Source of the DNA: Nocardioides sp.
GTDB taxonomy: Bacteria > Actinomycetota > Actinomycetes > Propionibacteriales > Nocardioidaceae
DNA length: 7,546 nt
Direction: 5' to 3'
NCBI GenBank assembly: GCA_003519585.1
Contig: DOWL01000247.1
Coordinates: forward strand, 56,893-64,438
In this document: in pieces, positions 1 through 6,426 of the stretch
How positions within the stretch are numbered: the first letter of the stretch is position 1
Layout: each line of letters begins with the position of its first letter
Made by a program: the position numbers and the translations under genes
The notes under the pieces: generated by a model
Told to the model about the DNA's origin: nothing
The model's database searches: none
What the model saw: only the letters and a program-made list of their open reading frames with translations

Positions 1-1177
1 CCTCGATGACGTCCTCGAACGGCGCGGCGGCTTCGTCGGCCAGCCGCTCGAGCCGCACGAGTGCCTCGCGGTCCTCGTCGGTCTTGGAGACCTGGAAGGA
101 GATCGTCAGCTCGCTCGGCATCGTGGCGATGACGGCCTCGGGTGCCCCCTTGGCGCGCAGGTCGTCCTTGAACCGAGCGACGGCCTCGTCGAACGACGGC
201 GCGTCGGGGTCCTCACACACGAACTCGCCGGTGAACGGCGTCGGTCCCGTGTGTGTGCGGTCGGAGTCGCCGGCTGGCCGGCCGTCGTTGCGGACGTTGC
301 CGAACCGCCACGTGTGGGCATCGACGGGGAACTGCGCGGCCGCTTCCTCGGCCCGGACCTGGAACTGCGCGTAGGACTCCTCGTAGAGCTCCTCGAGCCA
401 GTCCAGATCAGGGTCGGCCGTTAGCACGATCCGCAACGGCTCGGTGCGGTAGCGCAGGAGGTTCTCCTCCTCCTCGCCGATCTGCGAGGCGAGCAGGTCC
501 CGCACGCGGGAGGCCTCCCAGGAGCCGGGACGTCCCTGCAGGGCGGTCTCGATGCCACCGACATTGGCTGCTGCTCCGGCCAGGGCCAGGCAGACGAACT
601 CAGCCCAGTCCGCGGGCTCGGTCTCGGTGGGGTGGACGGCATAGCCCCGGCCGGTCGCGGCGGGCTGGTAGACCGCGCGTCGTAGCCGTGCTGCCTCGGT
701 CAGGACACGGACCGCGTCGGCGAAGACGTCCTCATAGGGCCGCTGCACACCTTGGGCGGCCGACCGGTAGGCCGATGAGGGAATGGTGTGGACCGTGCCG
801 TAGGCGATCGGGTTGCGCGACTTGTTGGGCAACGGATCCGGTTGGCCGATCAGGGGATGCTGCAGCAGTGGAACGCCGCTGATCGCGACGCGGTCCTCAT
901 GGAAGGCGACTCCGTCGACGGAGCCGACACCCACCACACGGTCCTCATGGACCAGCAGCGCGAGGTCGGCAGCCGCGACGTTGGGGAGCTTCGCCTTCCA
1001 CACGCCGCGGCCGCGTTCCCACAGCTCGTAGCCGCTGACACCGTCGGCGAAGCCGATCCGCTGCCTGCCGAGCGGATCGGGCTGGGGTGCCGGACGGTCC
1101 GCACCGAGCCGGATCCGAACGGCCGCCACCTCCCGCGGCTGCCCGACACCCGGCGACTGATGGGAGTTCTCGGTCAT
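1..1177 (-). CDS. Conserved hypothetical protein, 3' end outside window
   Basis: The minus-strand frame is open from an ATG at 1177 to the left edge, giving about 390 residues with no stop, so the C-terminus is missing. I do not recognise a named family. Residues about 45-127 look like a compact beta-rich domain: ELWERGRGVWKAKL, then a doubled HEDRV motif (residues 77-81 and 93-97), then PLIGQPDPLPNKSRNPIAYG. From memory this last motif resembles domains found in front of nuclease modules in actinobacterial proteins, but that is tentative. The rest is acidic and largely helical, including a run of four glutamates near residue 235. No membrane segment or signal peptide is visible. An AGGAG at 1190-1194 precedes the ATG by 12 nt, which is long but usable. 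The gene starts 31 nt after the CoiA-like gene and is probably the last visible member of the same operon. The coding call is firm because codon use is strongly G/C at third positions throughout; the function is unknown. Confidence 0.82.
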   Translation of the reverse strand, partial: MTENSHQSPGVGQPREVAAVRIRLGADRPAPQPDPLGRQRIGFADGVSGYELWERGRGVWKAKLPNVAAADLALLVHEDRVVGVGSVDGVAFHEDRVAISGVPLLQHPLIGQPDPLPNKSRNPIAYGTVHTIPSSAYRSAAQGVQRPYEDVFADAVRVLTEAARLRRAVYQPAATGRGYAVHPTETEPADWAEFVCLALAGAAANVGGIETALQGRPGSWEASRVRDLLASQIGEEEENLLRYRTEPLRIVLTADPDLDWLEELYEESYAQFQVRAEEAAAQFPVDAHTWRFGNVRNDGRPAGDSDRTHTGPTPFTGEFVCEDPDAPSFDEAVARFKDDLRAKGAPEAVIATMPSELTISFQVSKTDEDREALVRLERLADEAAAPFEDVIE

Positions 1178-1189
1178 GAGCCCAGTGTG

Positions 1190-1194
1190 CTCCT
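1190..1194 (-). promoter_or_regulatory. Candidate ribosome binding site of the left-edge gene
   Basis: AGGAG on the minus strand, 12 nt from the ATG at 1177. The spacing is longer than usual, but no better site lies closer. Confidence 0.45.
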
Positions 1195-1201
1195 GACTTT
1201 C

Positions 1202-1219
1202 TAACTAGTCAACTAGTTA
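1202..1219. repeat. A/T-rich 18-bp inverted repeat between two operon genes
   Basis: TAACTAGT and ACTAGTTA form two perfectly complementary 8-bp arms around a 2-bp centre (CA at 1210-1211). The minus-strand copy contains the TGA stop of the CoiA-like gene at 1209-1211 and adds stop codons in other frames just after it. Such an A/T-rich dyad is unusual in this G/C-rich window. TAGTTGACTAG-like sequences resemble operators of MarR-type regulators, so it may be an internal operator. It could also simply be a tandem stop signal. The arms are too A/T-rich and the tail too poor in T for a convincing terminator. Confidence 0.5.
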
Positions 1220-2405
1220 CGGAGTTTGTCTGGAAGAGTTGTCCCTGGACGGCAGGCCGCTGCTTCCCACTGGCCGCGAACTCCTTCGGCGAGACGACGA
1301 AGATCCAGCCGTCGGACTCGAGGACCTCCAGCCAGGCGCGCACCCCCTCGAACTCGGCCGATGACCATGGGCCCGCGGCCCTGGTCCCGGTCCGAGCTAC
1401 TGCCCGGGTGATGTCGCTCCAGGTGAAGACAGCCCAGTTCGGTCTTCCCTCGACGCAGCTGGCGAAGATCGCCGTCTTCCACGCCTCGGGCACCTCGAAC
1501 GCGTCGACTTCAGCCGCGGCCTTGCTCGACTCGCGACGTGCTTGCTCGTCCACGCCCTCACGCCGGGGGAGGGGCTGCTGGCGGGGCCAGTCGAAGCCCG
1601 GCCGGTGGGTCGGAGGCTGCGCCGCCCGCTGCGCGGCCAGCTCGCGGGACGTCGCGTCGTGCCGAAGATCGGCTGGTGTGCCGATGAACCGGTTCGCCGT
1701 GGCCGTCTCATGCCAGCACTGCGCGAGTGGTGCGATCGAGATCCGGGCAGTCGTGTGCTCGCCGGCGTAGCGCGCGTCGACGTTGGCGTGGTCGCCCAGC
1801 GTTCCGATCTCGCGTGTCGATGGGTTGGCCACCAGCACGCGTGCCCCGTCCTCGACCAGGACGGCAGCGAACCGGGGAAGCTGCACCCGTCCGGACTCGT
1901 CCGGCCACGCCTGTACGCGCGAATGGCCTAGCAGCCACAGGCAGTCGACTCCTGCCGACTCATAGTCCGCGCGCTTGGCGAGCGCTGCCTCGATCGTGAA
2001 CGACTTGTACTCGACCTCGACCGCCAGCGGGCGGCCGTCGAGAGGCTCTACGAGCACGTCCGCGCGTCGATCGGTACCCGCCACCGCGGACTCGACCTGG
2101 ACCCTGGCGACGCCCGCGCTCCGACGGAACCAGTCCGCGACCATGAACTTCGCCTCGACATGATGCAGCGACTCTGGGCCGCCCGGATGCGTCGTGTCCG
2201 TCAGGTGCCGAAAGTGATGCCGCTTCTCTCCGCCGACCGTCGTGATCGCGCCGACGCAGTCGGGGTAGGGGCAGCGCAGGTCGGAGCGAGTCCTCGGCCG
2301 CATCGGCTGCGCGTCGCCGTCCTCGAGGTAGACCGACTCGCCCGTGACGCGATCCAGCGCCCACACCTGGCGCGGGTCGTCGTCGAGGAACGCGTGCAGG
2401 TCCAC
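1209..2405 (-). CDS. CoiA-like nuclease-family protein
   Basis: This 398-aa protein has the layout of the competence-protein CoiA-like family. An N-terminal Cys/His cluster (C45, C50, then HHFRH at 63-67) is followed by ESLHHVEAK (78-86) and a PD-(D/E)xK-type core: RRADV with D116, then VEVEYKS (129-135) giving E130/E132 and K134, and a strand VDCLWLL (153-159). CoiA proteins are thought to act on incoming DNA; nuclease activity here is predicted from the fold. Residues about 322-375 look like a winged helix (WAVFTWSDITRAV ... LESDGWIFV). The middle (about 235-300) is low-complexity and charged. No signal peptide is visible, so it should be cytoplasmic. The start is the GTG at 2405, the only ATG/GTG before an in-frame stop at 2481-2483, but GGAGG at 2425-2429 is 19 nt away and is spaced ideally for an out-of-frame ATG at 2416. 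The gene lies third in a four-gene tandem run. The family call is fairly sure; the biological role (defence or DNA uptake) is inferred. Confidence 0.82.
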   Translation of the reverse strand: MDLHAFLDDDPRQVWALDRVTGESVYLEDGDAQPMRPRTRSDLRCPYPDCVGAITTVGGEKRHHFRHLTDTTHPGGPESLHHVEAKFMVADWFRRSAGVARVQVESAVAGTDRRADVLVEPLDGRPLAVEVEYKSFTIEAALAKRADYESAGVDCLWLLGHSRVQAWPDESGRVQLPRFAAVLVEDGARVLVANPSTREIGTLGDHANVDARYAGEHTTARISIAPLAQCWHETATANRFIGTPADLRHDATSRELAAQRAAQPPTHRPGFDWPRQQPLPRREGVDEQARRESSKAAAEVDAFEVPEAWKTAIFASCVEGRPNWAVFTWSDITRAVARTGTRAAGPWSSAEFEGVRAWLEVLESDGWIFVVSPKEFAASGKQRPAVQGQLFQTNSVTS

Positions 2406-2424
2406 GCGCGGATCATGCAGGAGA

Positions 2425-2429
2425 CCTCC
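2425..2429 (-). promoter_or_regulatory. Shine-Dalgarno site pointing to an out-of-frame ATG
   Basis: GGAGG on the minus strand is 8 nt from an ATG at 2416 but 19 nt from the GTG at 2405 that opens the real frame. It is the only strong ribosome binding site ahead of the CoiA-like gene, so it decides how the start is interpreted. Confidence 0.5.
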
Positions 2430-2472
2430 GACAGTTCCGGCCCGGTCGGACGCCGCGCCGGTCGCCGTCCTG

Positions 2473-3423
2473 CTAGGGCGCTAGCCACTCCCGCATCGCC
2501 TGGATCCAGGCCGTGGGCTTTCGCGCCGACGACTTGGGAAGCACCACGCTGCGTGTCTTCACCGCCCGCAAGATCTCAGCCGAGTAGTACTTCCGGCACT
2601 CTGGCCCGATGCCCACCTCCACGCTCGCCGGATCCGACAGGGGCTGCCCACAACGCTCGCACGTCCGGACAGCCACACCCCGCGACGTCGCCCGGGTGAC
2701 CAGCCGACGAACCGTCTGCTCACCGAGAACGCGCCGTTCGAGCTCGGCCGGCGTGCACGCCACCTTCTCCAGCCGGGCGCTCTCGCTCGACGTACCCCAG
2801 ACGGTTGCCAACACGGCCTGCACGCGCGTCGCGGCGTCGTCAGCGGACCGCTCGCGGAACACGAGCACCGGCGGGTGACCATCAGGGGCTTCGGCCGCCC
2901 GGACCAGAGGCAGCTTCCAGCCGGCGCCGAGCGACCATGCTCCCTCCTGTGCGGCAGCCCGCCACTCCTGTGACTCCGTCGTGGCCCAGGCGATCCAGAT
3001 CTCATCGCCCCGATCACCGCGGACGAAGTCGCACCGCAAGACCCGCACGCCCTCGCGCTCCGGTGCGGTGACCACCAGCCGCTCGGTGTCGGTCTCGGTC
3101 AAGATGAACCGGACGTCATCGACCAACGTGGCCGCCGGCCGAGGCTTGCCCGCCGTGGAGGCCCGTGGCCGCTCGGCACCGCCGGCCAGGACCACCTTCG
3201 AACCCGACAACTCGAACCGCGGGTCTTTCATCAGGGCTGTCTGCACCTCGTCAGCAGACGTGGAGTGCGCGCGCGCGAGAACCTTGCCGAGGTCCTCCAC
3301 GTCAACCTCGCGATAGCGGAGGAGAAGGACCCGGGCATCGTCGCCGATCACCTTGTGCAACAGCCGAGTCCGAGCCGCCTGATTCGCGATACGACGCGCG
3401 CTGGCTGCCTTCCGCTGCGCCAT
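2473..3423 (-). CDS. DUF6011-like zinc-motif protein
   Basis: This 316-aa protein begins at the ATG at 3423 (MAQRKAAS). The frame is open further upstream, but that part overlaps the 3' end of the preceding gene, has arginine/proline-rich non-coding character and is discarded. The C-terminal segment CERCGQPLSDPASVEVGIGP followed by EC (C255, C258, C276) matches the CxxCG...L.dp.S...GiGPxC signature of DUF6011, a small zinc-binding module often found in actinobacterial and phage DNA-associated proteins. The fourth metal ligand is not obvious. The N-terminus (1-70) is basic and helical with a small alpha/beta feel. Residues about 100-215 look like an alpha/beta domain of unknown type, rich in tryptophan (W143, W146, W154, W163, W169). 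The gene starts 31 nt after the helical-protein gene and ends 67 nt before the CoiA-like gene, so operonic expression is likely. The ribosome binding site is weak (GGGGTGG just upstream), which fits translational coupling. A nucleic-acid-binding role is inferred. Confidence 0.8.
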   Translation of the reverse strand: MAQRKAASARRIANQAARTRLLHKVIGDDARVLLLRYREVDVEDLGKVLARAHSTSADEVQTALMKDPRFELSGSKVVLAGGAERPRASTAGKPRPAATLVDDVRFILTETDTERLVVTAPEREGVRVLRCDFVRGDRGDEIWIAWATTESQEWRAAAQEGAWSLGAGWKLPLVRAAEAPDGHPPVLVFRERSADDAATRVQAVLATVWGTSSESARLEKVACTPAELERRVLGEQTVRRLVTRATSRGVAVRTCERCGQPLSDPASVEVGIGPECRKYYSAEILRAVKTRSVVLPKSSARKPTAWIQAMREWLAP

Positions 3424-3428
3424 CACGC

Positions 3429-3440
3429 CACCCCGGGGTG
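3429..3440. repeat. 12-bp palindrome in the operon gap
   Basis: CACCCCGGGGTG is a perfect palindrome inside the 31-nt gap between the helical-protein gene and the DUF6011-like gene. It ends 5 nt before the ATG at 3423, so a hairpin here could mask the start in mRNA. It may be chance in G/C-rich DNA. Confidence 0.35.
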
Positions 3441-3454
3441 TGACCGGTGGGACA

Positions 3455-4711
3455 TCACTCGTCCGTGTCGTCGACGACGCCCCGGTCGCCGCCACCGCGC
3501 CGGCGGGTCCGCTGCGCGATCTCTCCCGAGAGCCTGGTCGTGGCCGATCGCGCCCGGTCGCGGGAATCGATGCTGAACCTCTTGGCGGCCTCGACGCGGT
3601 CAGCACCCGCATCGAATGCCCGGTCGCGGACCGCCGCTGCGGCCTCGGCCCAGCGCCGTGCGTCCACCGTTTGACGGCCGGACTCGATGCCGAGCAGACC
3701 CTGGAAGTCCACCACCGCTGTCCCGACCTGGTTGCGCGAGTGGACCACCGCGCGGGACTTCGACGGATGGGCGAGCACCTTCGTGTTGGCGAGCGTCGCT
3801 GCTGCGTCCAGACGGGCCATCAGCTGCTCGGTGCTCTTGGAGATGGTGGCCAGCCGCTCCTCCCGAGCGGCTTTCAGTCCGACCCGGTGGCCGTCAAGGT
3901 CCTCTGGGGCGGTCTCCAGGACGCGATCGAGCTCGAGCACCGCGATCGCGTCTTGAAGCTGGAAGCACCGGGCCAGGACGACGAGCCACTCGCGCGCCGT
4001 GGACTCGGCTGCCTTGGCCGCCGTCGCGAGGTCGCCGACCTTCGTCTTGTTCTCGAGCTTCTCGGCCAGCGCGTCGAGCTGCAGCAGTGCGTACGCCTGC
4101 GTGTCTGCGATCGTTCCGGAGGTGGCTTGGACCTTCGACCAGGTCACCTCGTTCACCCTGCCGACGTGGCTCCTGATTGTCATGGCCTCCTCGATTTGGA
4201 GGCCGATCCCGATCATCTGCGCCAGCACCGTGTCCTTCTGGGCGCGGAGCACGTCGTCGAGCTTCTCGTCAATGGTGGCGAGGTAGTCGGTGATCTCGTC
4301 CATCGCCTGCTGCATCGCCAGCTGTGCCATCAACCCAGCCGCACCTGCCAGCATCGCCGGGTTGGCCGCTGCCGCGCCCGGCCCCTTGGCGATCTGCAGC
4401 CACGACTTGATGTCACCCGGCTTGCCCACCATCGCGTGGCTCACGCCCGGCGTCTTGCTCTCCATCAGGCCGTACTTCTTGACCATCTGGGCCGACTCCT
4501 CGGTCAGCTTCACCCATCGCCCCGAGTTGGCGGCGATCTCCGCGCCGGCCTGCGCAGCCCCAGACCCAGCCGCGAGAACCTTGCGAGCCTTGGGGAGCTC
4601 GAGGTCCTTCGACGGCAGGCCCTCGGTGGCGAGGAACCGTTCGACAGCGGCATTGTCCCCGATCACCGCCACGCCGGCGCCGTCACTGATCAGCTGAATC
4701 TCGTCGTCCAT
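3455..4711 (-). CDS. Conserved actinobacterial helical protein, unknown function
   Basis: This 418-aa protein is almost all predicted helix. It opens with MDDEIQLISDGAGVAVIGD, a short beta-rich start seen, as I recall, in a widespread family of actinobacterial hypothetical proteins. Residues 110-136 form an uncharged Ala/Gly/Met-rich segment (from KGPGAAAANP to LAMQQAMDE) long enough to enter a membrane. It is followed by long amphipathic, acidic helices (137-310) with coiled-coil-like spacing, then an Arg/Asp-rich C-terminus (405-418). No enzyme motif or signal peptide is seen. The ATG at 4711 is preceded by AGGAAA (4718-4723) with 6-nt spacing. An in-frame start 33 nt earlier (4744) has no comparable site and is less likely. 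It appears to be the first gene of the four-gene minus-strand run. The single buried hydrophobic hairpin among long helices recalls alpha-helical pore formers or their partners, but this is only a shape resemblance. Confidence 0.85.
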   Translation of the reverse strand: MDDEIQLISDGAGVAVIGDNAAVERFLATEGLPSKDLELPKARKVLAAGSGAAQAGAEIAANSGRWVKLTEESAQMVKKYGLMESKTPGVSHAMVGKPGDIKSWLQIAKGPGAAAANPAMLAGAAGLMAQLAMQQAMDEITDYLATIDEKLDDVLRAQKDTVLAQMIGIGLQIEEAMTIRSHVGRVNEVTWSKVQATSGTIADTQAYALLQLDALAEKLENKTKVGDLATAAKAAESTAREWLVVLARCFQLQDAIAVLELDRVLETAPEDLDGHRVGLKAAREERLATISKSTEQLMARLDAAATLANTKVLAHPSKSRAVVHSRNQVGTAVVDFQGLLGIESGRQTVDARRWAEAAAAVRDRAFDAGADRVEAAKRFSIDSRDRARSATTRLSGEIAQRTRRRGGGDRGVVDDTDE

Positions 4712-4717
4712 CGTCCA

Positions 4718-4723
4718 TTTCCT
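4718..4723 (-). promoter_or_regulatory. Ribosome binding site of the helical-protein gene
   Basis: AGGAAA on the minus strand, 6 nt before the ATG at 4711. It decides the choice of this start over the in-frame candidate at 4744. Confidence 0.55.
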
Positions 4724-4768
4724 GAAGCCGAGGCAGGAAGCCACTCGTCGCGGATCGGCGCCCGCTCG

Positions 4769-4774
4769 ATGCTA
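4769..4774 (-). promoter_or_regulatory. Possible -10 element of the four-gene operon
   Basis: TAGCAT on the minus strand fits the actinobacterial TANNNT -10 pattern and would give a leader of about 50 nt before the ATG at 4711. No good -35 is seen at 16-18 bp (GGACGA is the nearest), so this is a weak call. The 188-bp gap between the DUF6221-like gene and the operon is where a promoter is expected. Confidence 0.3.
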
Positions 4775-4795
4775 ACGGCGGGCCTGCGGGCTCGT

Positions 4796-4822
4796 CCGGT
4801 GAATCGAGGGGCCCCGCACCGG
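4796..4822. terminator. Possible hairpin downstream of the DUF6221-like gene
   Basis: CCGGTG (4796-4801) pairs with CACCGG (4817-4822), and the loop contains the palindrome GGGGCCCC (4808-4815). It lies about 80 nt beyond the TGA at 4900-4902 and upstream of the operon. There is no T-tract, so it could be a weak terminator, a regulatory dyad or chance in G/C-rich DNA. Confidence 0.2.
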
Positions 4823-4899
4823 GACCGCGCGCCTCGCCAACTGGCTGGAACCTACGCCGGTGGCCCGACAGTTCTTGCCGTGCCGTACCGACGAGCCGC

Positions 4900-5223
4900 T
4901 CAGTCCTGCCCCGGATAGGACACGCCGAAGTGGAAGGCGATCGCCTCGGTGGTCTCACAGCCCCACGAGTGCCGGGCATCCATCGGCTCCGGTTCATCGT
5001 CGACCGCGTCGCACGGGCCGGATCCGCCCCCGCAGTCGCGGTGCAATGCCAGCAGTCTCCGGGCGAGCGGGTCATCGATCGCGTTGAGCCGTCGCATCGC
5101 GTCGATCCAGCGCGCGGTCGGAGTCGGCCGATCGTCGACCTCGTGCACGACATCCATGTGCTCGGCCGCGCTCGCCTCCTCGTCGTACACGTCGCGGGTC
5201 ACGATCTGCACGCTACGCCGCAC
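4900..5223 (-). CDS. DUF6221-like small protein
   Basis: This 107-aa acidic protein resembles the DUF6221 family of small actinobacterial proteins. The family pattern I recall is a central ...DPARvLr..eakr.i...H... helix followed by cysteines and a terminal ...lA..yadHP.y motif. Here the equivalents are DDPLARRLLALHRDC (50-64), C71 and C89 (HSWGCET), and a final AIAFHFGVSYPGQD. DUF6221 genes occur scattered in actinomycete chromosomes and integrated elements, and their function is not known. The start is uncertain: the GTG at 5223 is used here, but a GTG at 5211 (giving MQIVTRDVYDEE) is equally good, and neither has a clear ribosome binding site. The gene is divergent from the AbiJ-like gene with a 60-bp gap, and about 190 nt upstream of the four-gene operon on the same strand. 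Confidence 0.7.
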   Translation of the reverse strand: MRRSVQIVTRDVYDEEASAAEHMDVVHEVDDRPTPTARWIDAMRRLNAIDDPLARRLLALHRDCGGGSGPCDAVDDEPEPMDARHSWGCETTEAIAFHFGVSYPGQD

Positions 5224-5253
5224 CGGCGTTCGGCGCGGCAGATCACGCGGAGC

Positions 5254-5263
5254 AGGGGAGGAG
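5254..5263 (+). promoter_or_regulatory. Purine-rich ribosome binding site for the AbiJ-like gene
   Basis: AGGGGAGGAG is the strongest Shine-Dalgarno-like run in the divergent gap. It ends 11 nt before an in-frame GTG at 5275 and 20 nt before the ATG at 5284. The spacing favours the GTG start, which would add three residues. Confidence 0.45.
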
Positions 5264-5283
5264 CGTCGGCAGCAGTGGGCATC

Positions 5284-6222
5284 ATGTGGTCTGTGGGAGT
5301 GCCGCCGAAGCCCGGGCCGTTGAGAGACGCGATCGCGAACTCGATCGCGCGTGAGGTGAAGGCCTACGACGTCGCTGCATTCTGCGAAACCGTGGGGCTC
5401 CCCGCCCAGCGCGACGGCGAGGACCCGTTTCGGAGCAAGGCCACCTACGTGAAGTCGCGGCTCCAGGACCGCAAGCTCCCGGACCTGCTCACCATCGCTC
5501 GCGCCGTTCTGGCCGAGTGGGACGACGATGAGCTCGAGCAGCTCGTGGCCCGCGCCGGCGTCACTGGCGTACCGGGCGAACTGAAGAACCTCATCTTCGC
5601 CTCGACAGGGCCCAAGCCCCAGATCGTCCTGCGCGACGCGATCAACAACACCGTCGAGATCACCAAGGGCGCCGACACCTGCTTGATCTACTCCCGGCCG
5701 CTCACCGAGGCCGGACTCACCTGGTCAGACCTTGCCGAGTGGTGGGCCGCCGACGTCCTCCACGGCACCAACCTCGACGTCGCCCAGCGCCATCTCTACC
5801 AGCGCCTCAGCCGGTCACTGGCAAGCCCACCCGAGGATCTGCTCTTCCGCACCTACGCCGACCGCTTCGTCGCCGATCCCTCCGCGCCCCAGGTCTACCT
5901 GCACTACGACCCCTACCTGCGACGCAGTCCCGCCGAGCGCCCCGGAGTGGTCATTCGCCAACGCATGGACTTCCTGCTCCTGCTCCCACAGCGACGCCGG
6001 ATCGTCCTCGAGGTCGACGGCCGCCACCACTACGCCACCGACGACGGCCAGGCCGATCCCCAGCGCTACGCCCGGATGCTGGCCGAGGATCGCCGCCTCA
6101 GACTCGCCGGCTACGAGGTCTACCGCTTCGGCGGCGCCGAGCTGGTCAACGCCGAACAAGGCCGCGAACTGCTCAACAACTTCTTCGACAAGCTCCTCGA
6201 CGACAACCCGCAGCCCCTCTAG
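5284..6222 (+). CDS. AbiJ-type N-terminal domain fused to a DUF559/Vsr-like nuclease
   Basis: This 312-aa protein has three parts. Residues about 11-90 (LRDAIANSIAREV ... VGL ... FRSKATYVKSRL ... LLTIARAVL) match the pattern I know for the AbiJ N-terminal domain 3 type. Residues 100-155 (KNLIFASTGPKPQIVLRDAI, then CLIYSRPL and TWSDLAEWW) are the conserved middle segment that accompanies it. Residues about 180-300 form a PD-(D/E)xK-type core like DUF559/Vsr: RMDFLLLL with D229, IVLEVDGRHHY with E243 and D245, and YARMLAEDRRLRLAGYEVYRFGGAEL. The usual catalytic lysine seems replaced (D245, H248/H249 nearby). AbiJ-type proteins act in abortive infection; here the effector would be a nuclease rather than the HEPN RNase of classical AbiJ. 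In-frame starts lie at GTG 5275, ATG 5284 and GTG 5299; the ATG is chosen. The open frame back to 4930 lies antisense to the DUF6221-like gene and is not used. Codon bias is strong to the end. Confidence 0.85.
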   Translation: MWSVGVPPKPGPLRDAIANSIAREVKAYDVAAFCETVGLPAQRDGEDPFRSKATYVKSRLQDRKLPDLLTIARAVLAEWDDDELEQLVARAGVTGVPGELKNLIFASTGPKPQIVLRDAINNTVEITKGADTCLIYSRPLTEAGLTWSDLAEWWAADVLHGTNLDVAQRHLYQRLSRSLASPPEDLLFRTYADRFVADPSAPQVYLHYDPYLRRSPAERPGVVIRQRMDFLLLLPQRRRIVLEVDGRHHYATDDGQADPQRYARMLAEDRRLRLAGYEVYRFGGAELVNAEQGRELLNNFFDKLLDDNPQPL

Positions 6223-6252
6223 AAGAATCGCGAGGACCGAGCGTGGGGTGGG

Positions 6253-6426
6253 TCACCAGCGAGCGATGCCGACCATCAACCACCCGCCAGGCACCCGGGC
6301 GATCAACTCCGCGTACGCGTCGTCGTAGGTCTCAGCGCTCGCTTCGATGTGACGATGCTCGCCGGGATCCTGCTGTTCGTCGTACCCCGGTCTCGGCTTC
6401 AAGCTGGTGTGAAGAGTGATCGCCAC
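6253..6426 (-). CDS. Small hypothetical protein, 57 aa
   Basis: This short minus-strand frame opens at a GTG at 6426 and ends in TGA at 6253-6255. The protein starts MAITLHTSLKPRPGYDEQ and continues through EHRHIEA (23-29), ETYDDAYAELIARVP (32-46) and ends GGWLMVGIARW. The layout of an acidic/histidine strand, a Tyr-rich amphipathic helix, then VPxGW and a hydrophobic end resembles small stand-alone proteins common in actinobacteria and their phages; the function is unknown. Third positions are mostly G/C and the sequence reads far more naturally than the frames opposite. There is no clear ribosome binding site, and the upstream in-frame TGA (about 6463) means GTG is the only good start. It converges with the AbiJ-like gene, with the two stops 30 nt apart. 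It could be the tail of a longer frameshifted gene, as discussed in the findings. Confidence 0.6.
   Translation of the reverse strand: MAITLHTSLKPRPGYDEQQDPGEHRHIEASAETYDDAYAELIARVPGGWLMVGIARW

Noticed and set aside
911..922. 12-bp palindrome TCCGTCGACGGA inside the left-edge gene
   Set aside because: It encodes part of the GSVDG turn and a 12-bp palindrome inside G/C-rich coding DNA is readily explained by codon choice.
3424..3612. Upstream extension of the DUF6011-like gene (start at 3612)
   Set aside because: It overlaps the 3' end of the preceding gene and reads as Arg/Pro/Ser-rich shadow sequence. ATG 3423 is well placed in the gap.
3440..4918. Plus-strand open frame of 492 codons opposite the helical-protein gene
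   Set aside because: It is antisense to a gene with a good start and ribosome binding site. Its product is rich in Arg/Leu/His and lacks domain structure, as expected for an open frame opposite a G/C-biased gene.
4930..5283. Upstream in-frame extension of the AbiJ-like gene
   Set aside because: It runs antisense through the DUF6221-like gene, and the protein similarity begins only near LRDAIANS. A ribosome binding site sits at 5254-5263.
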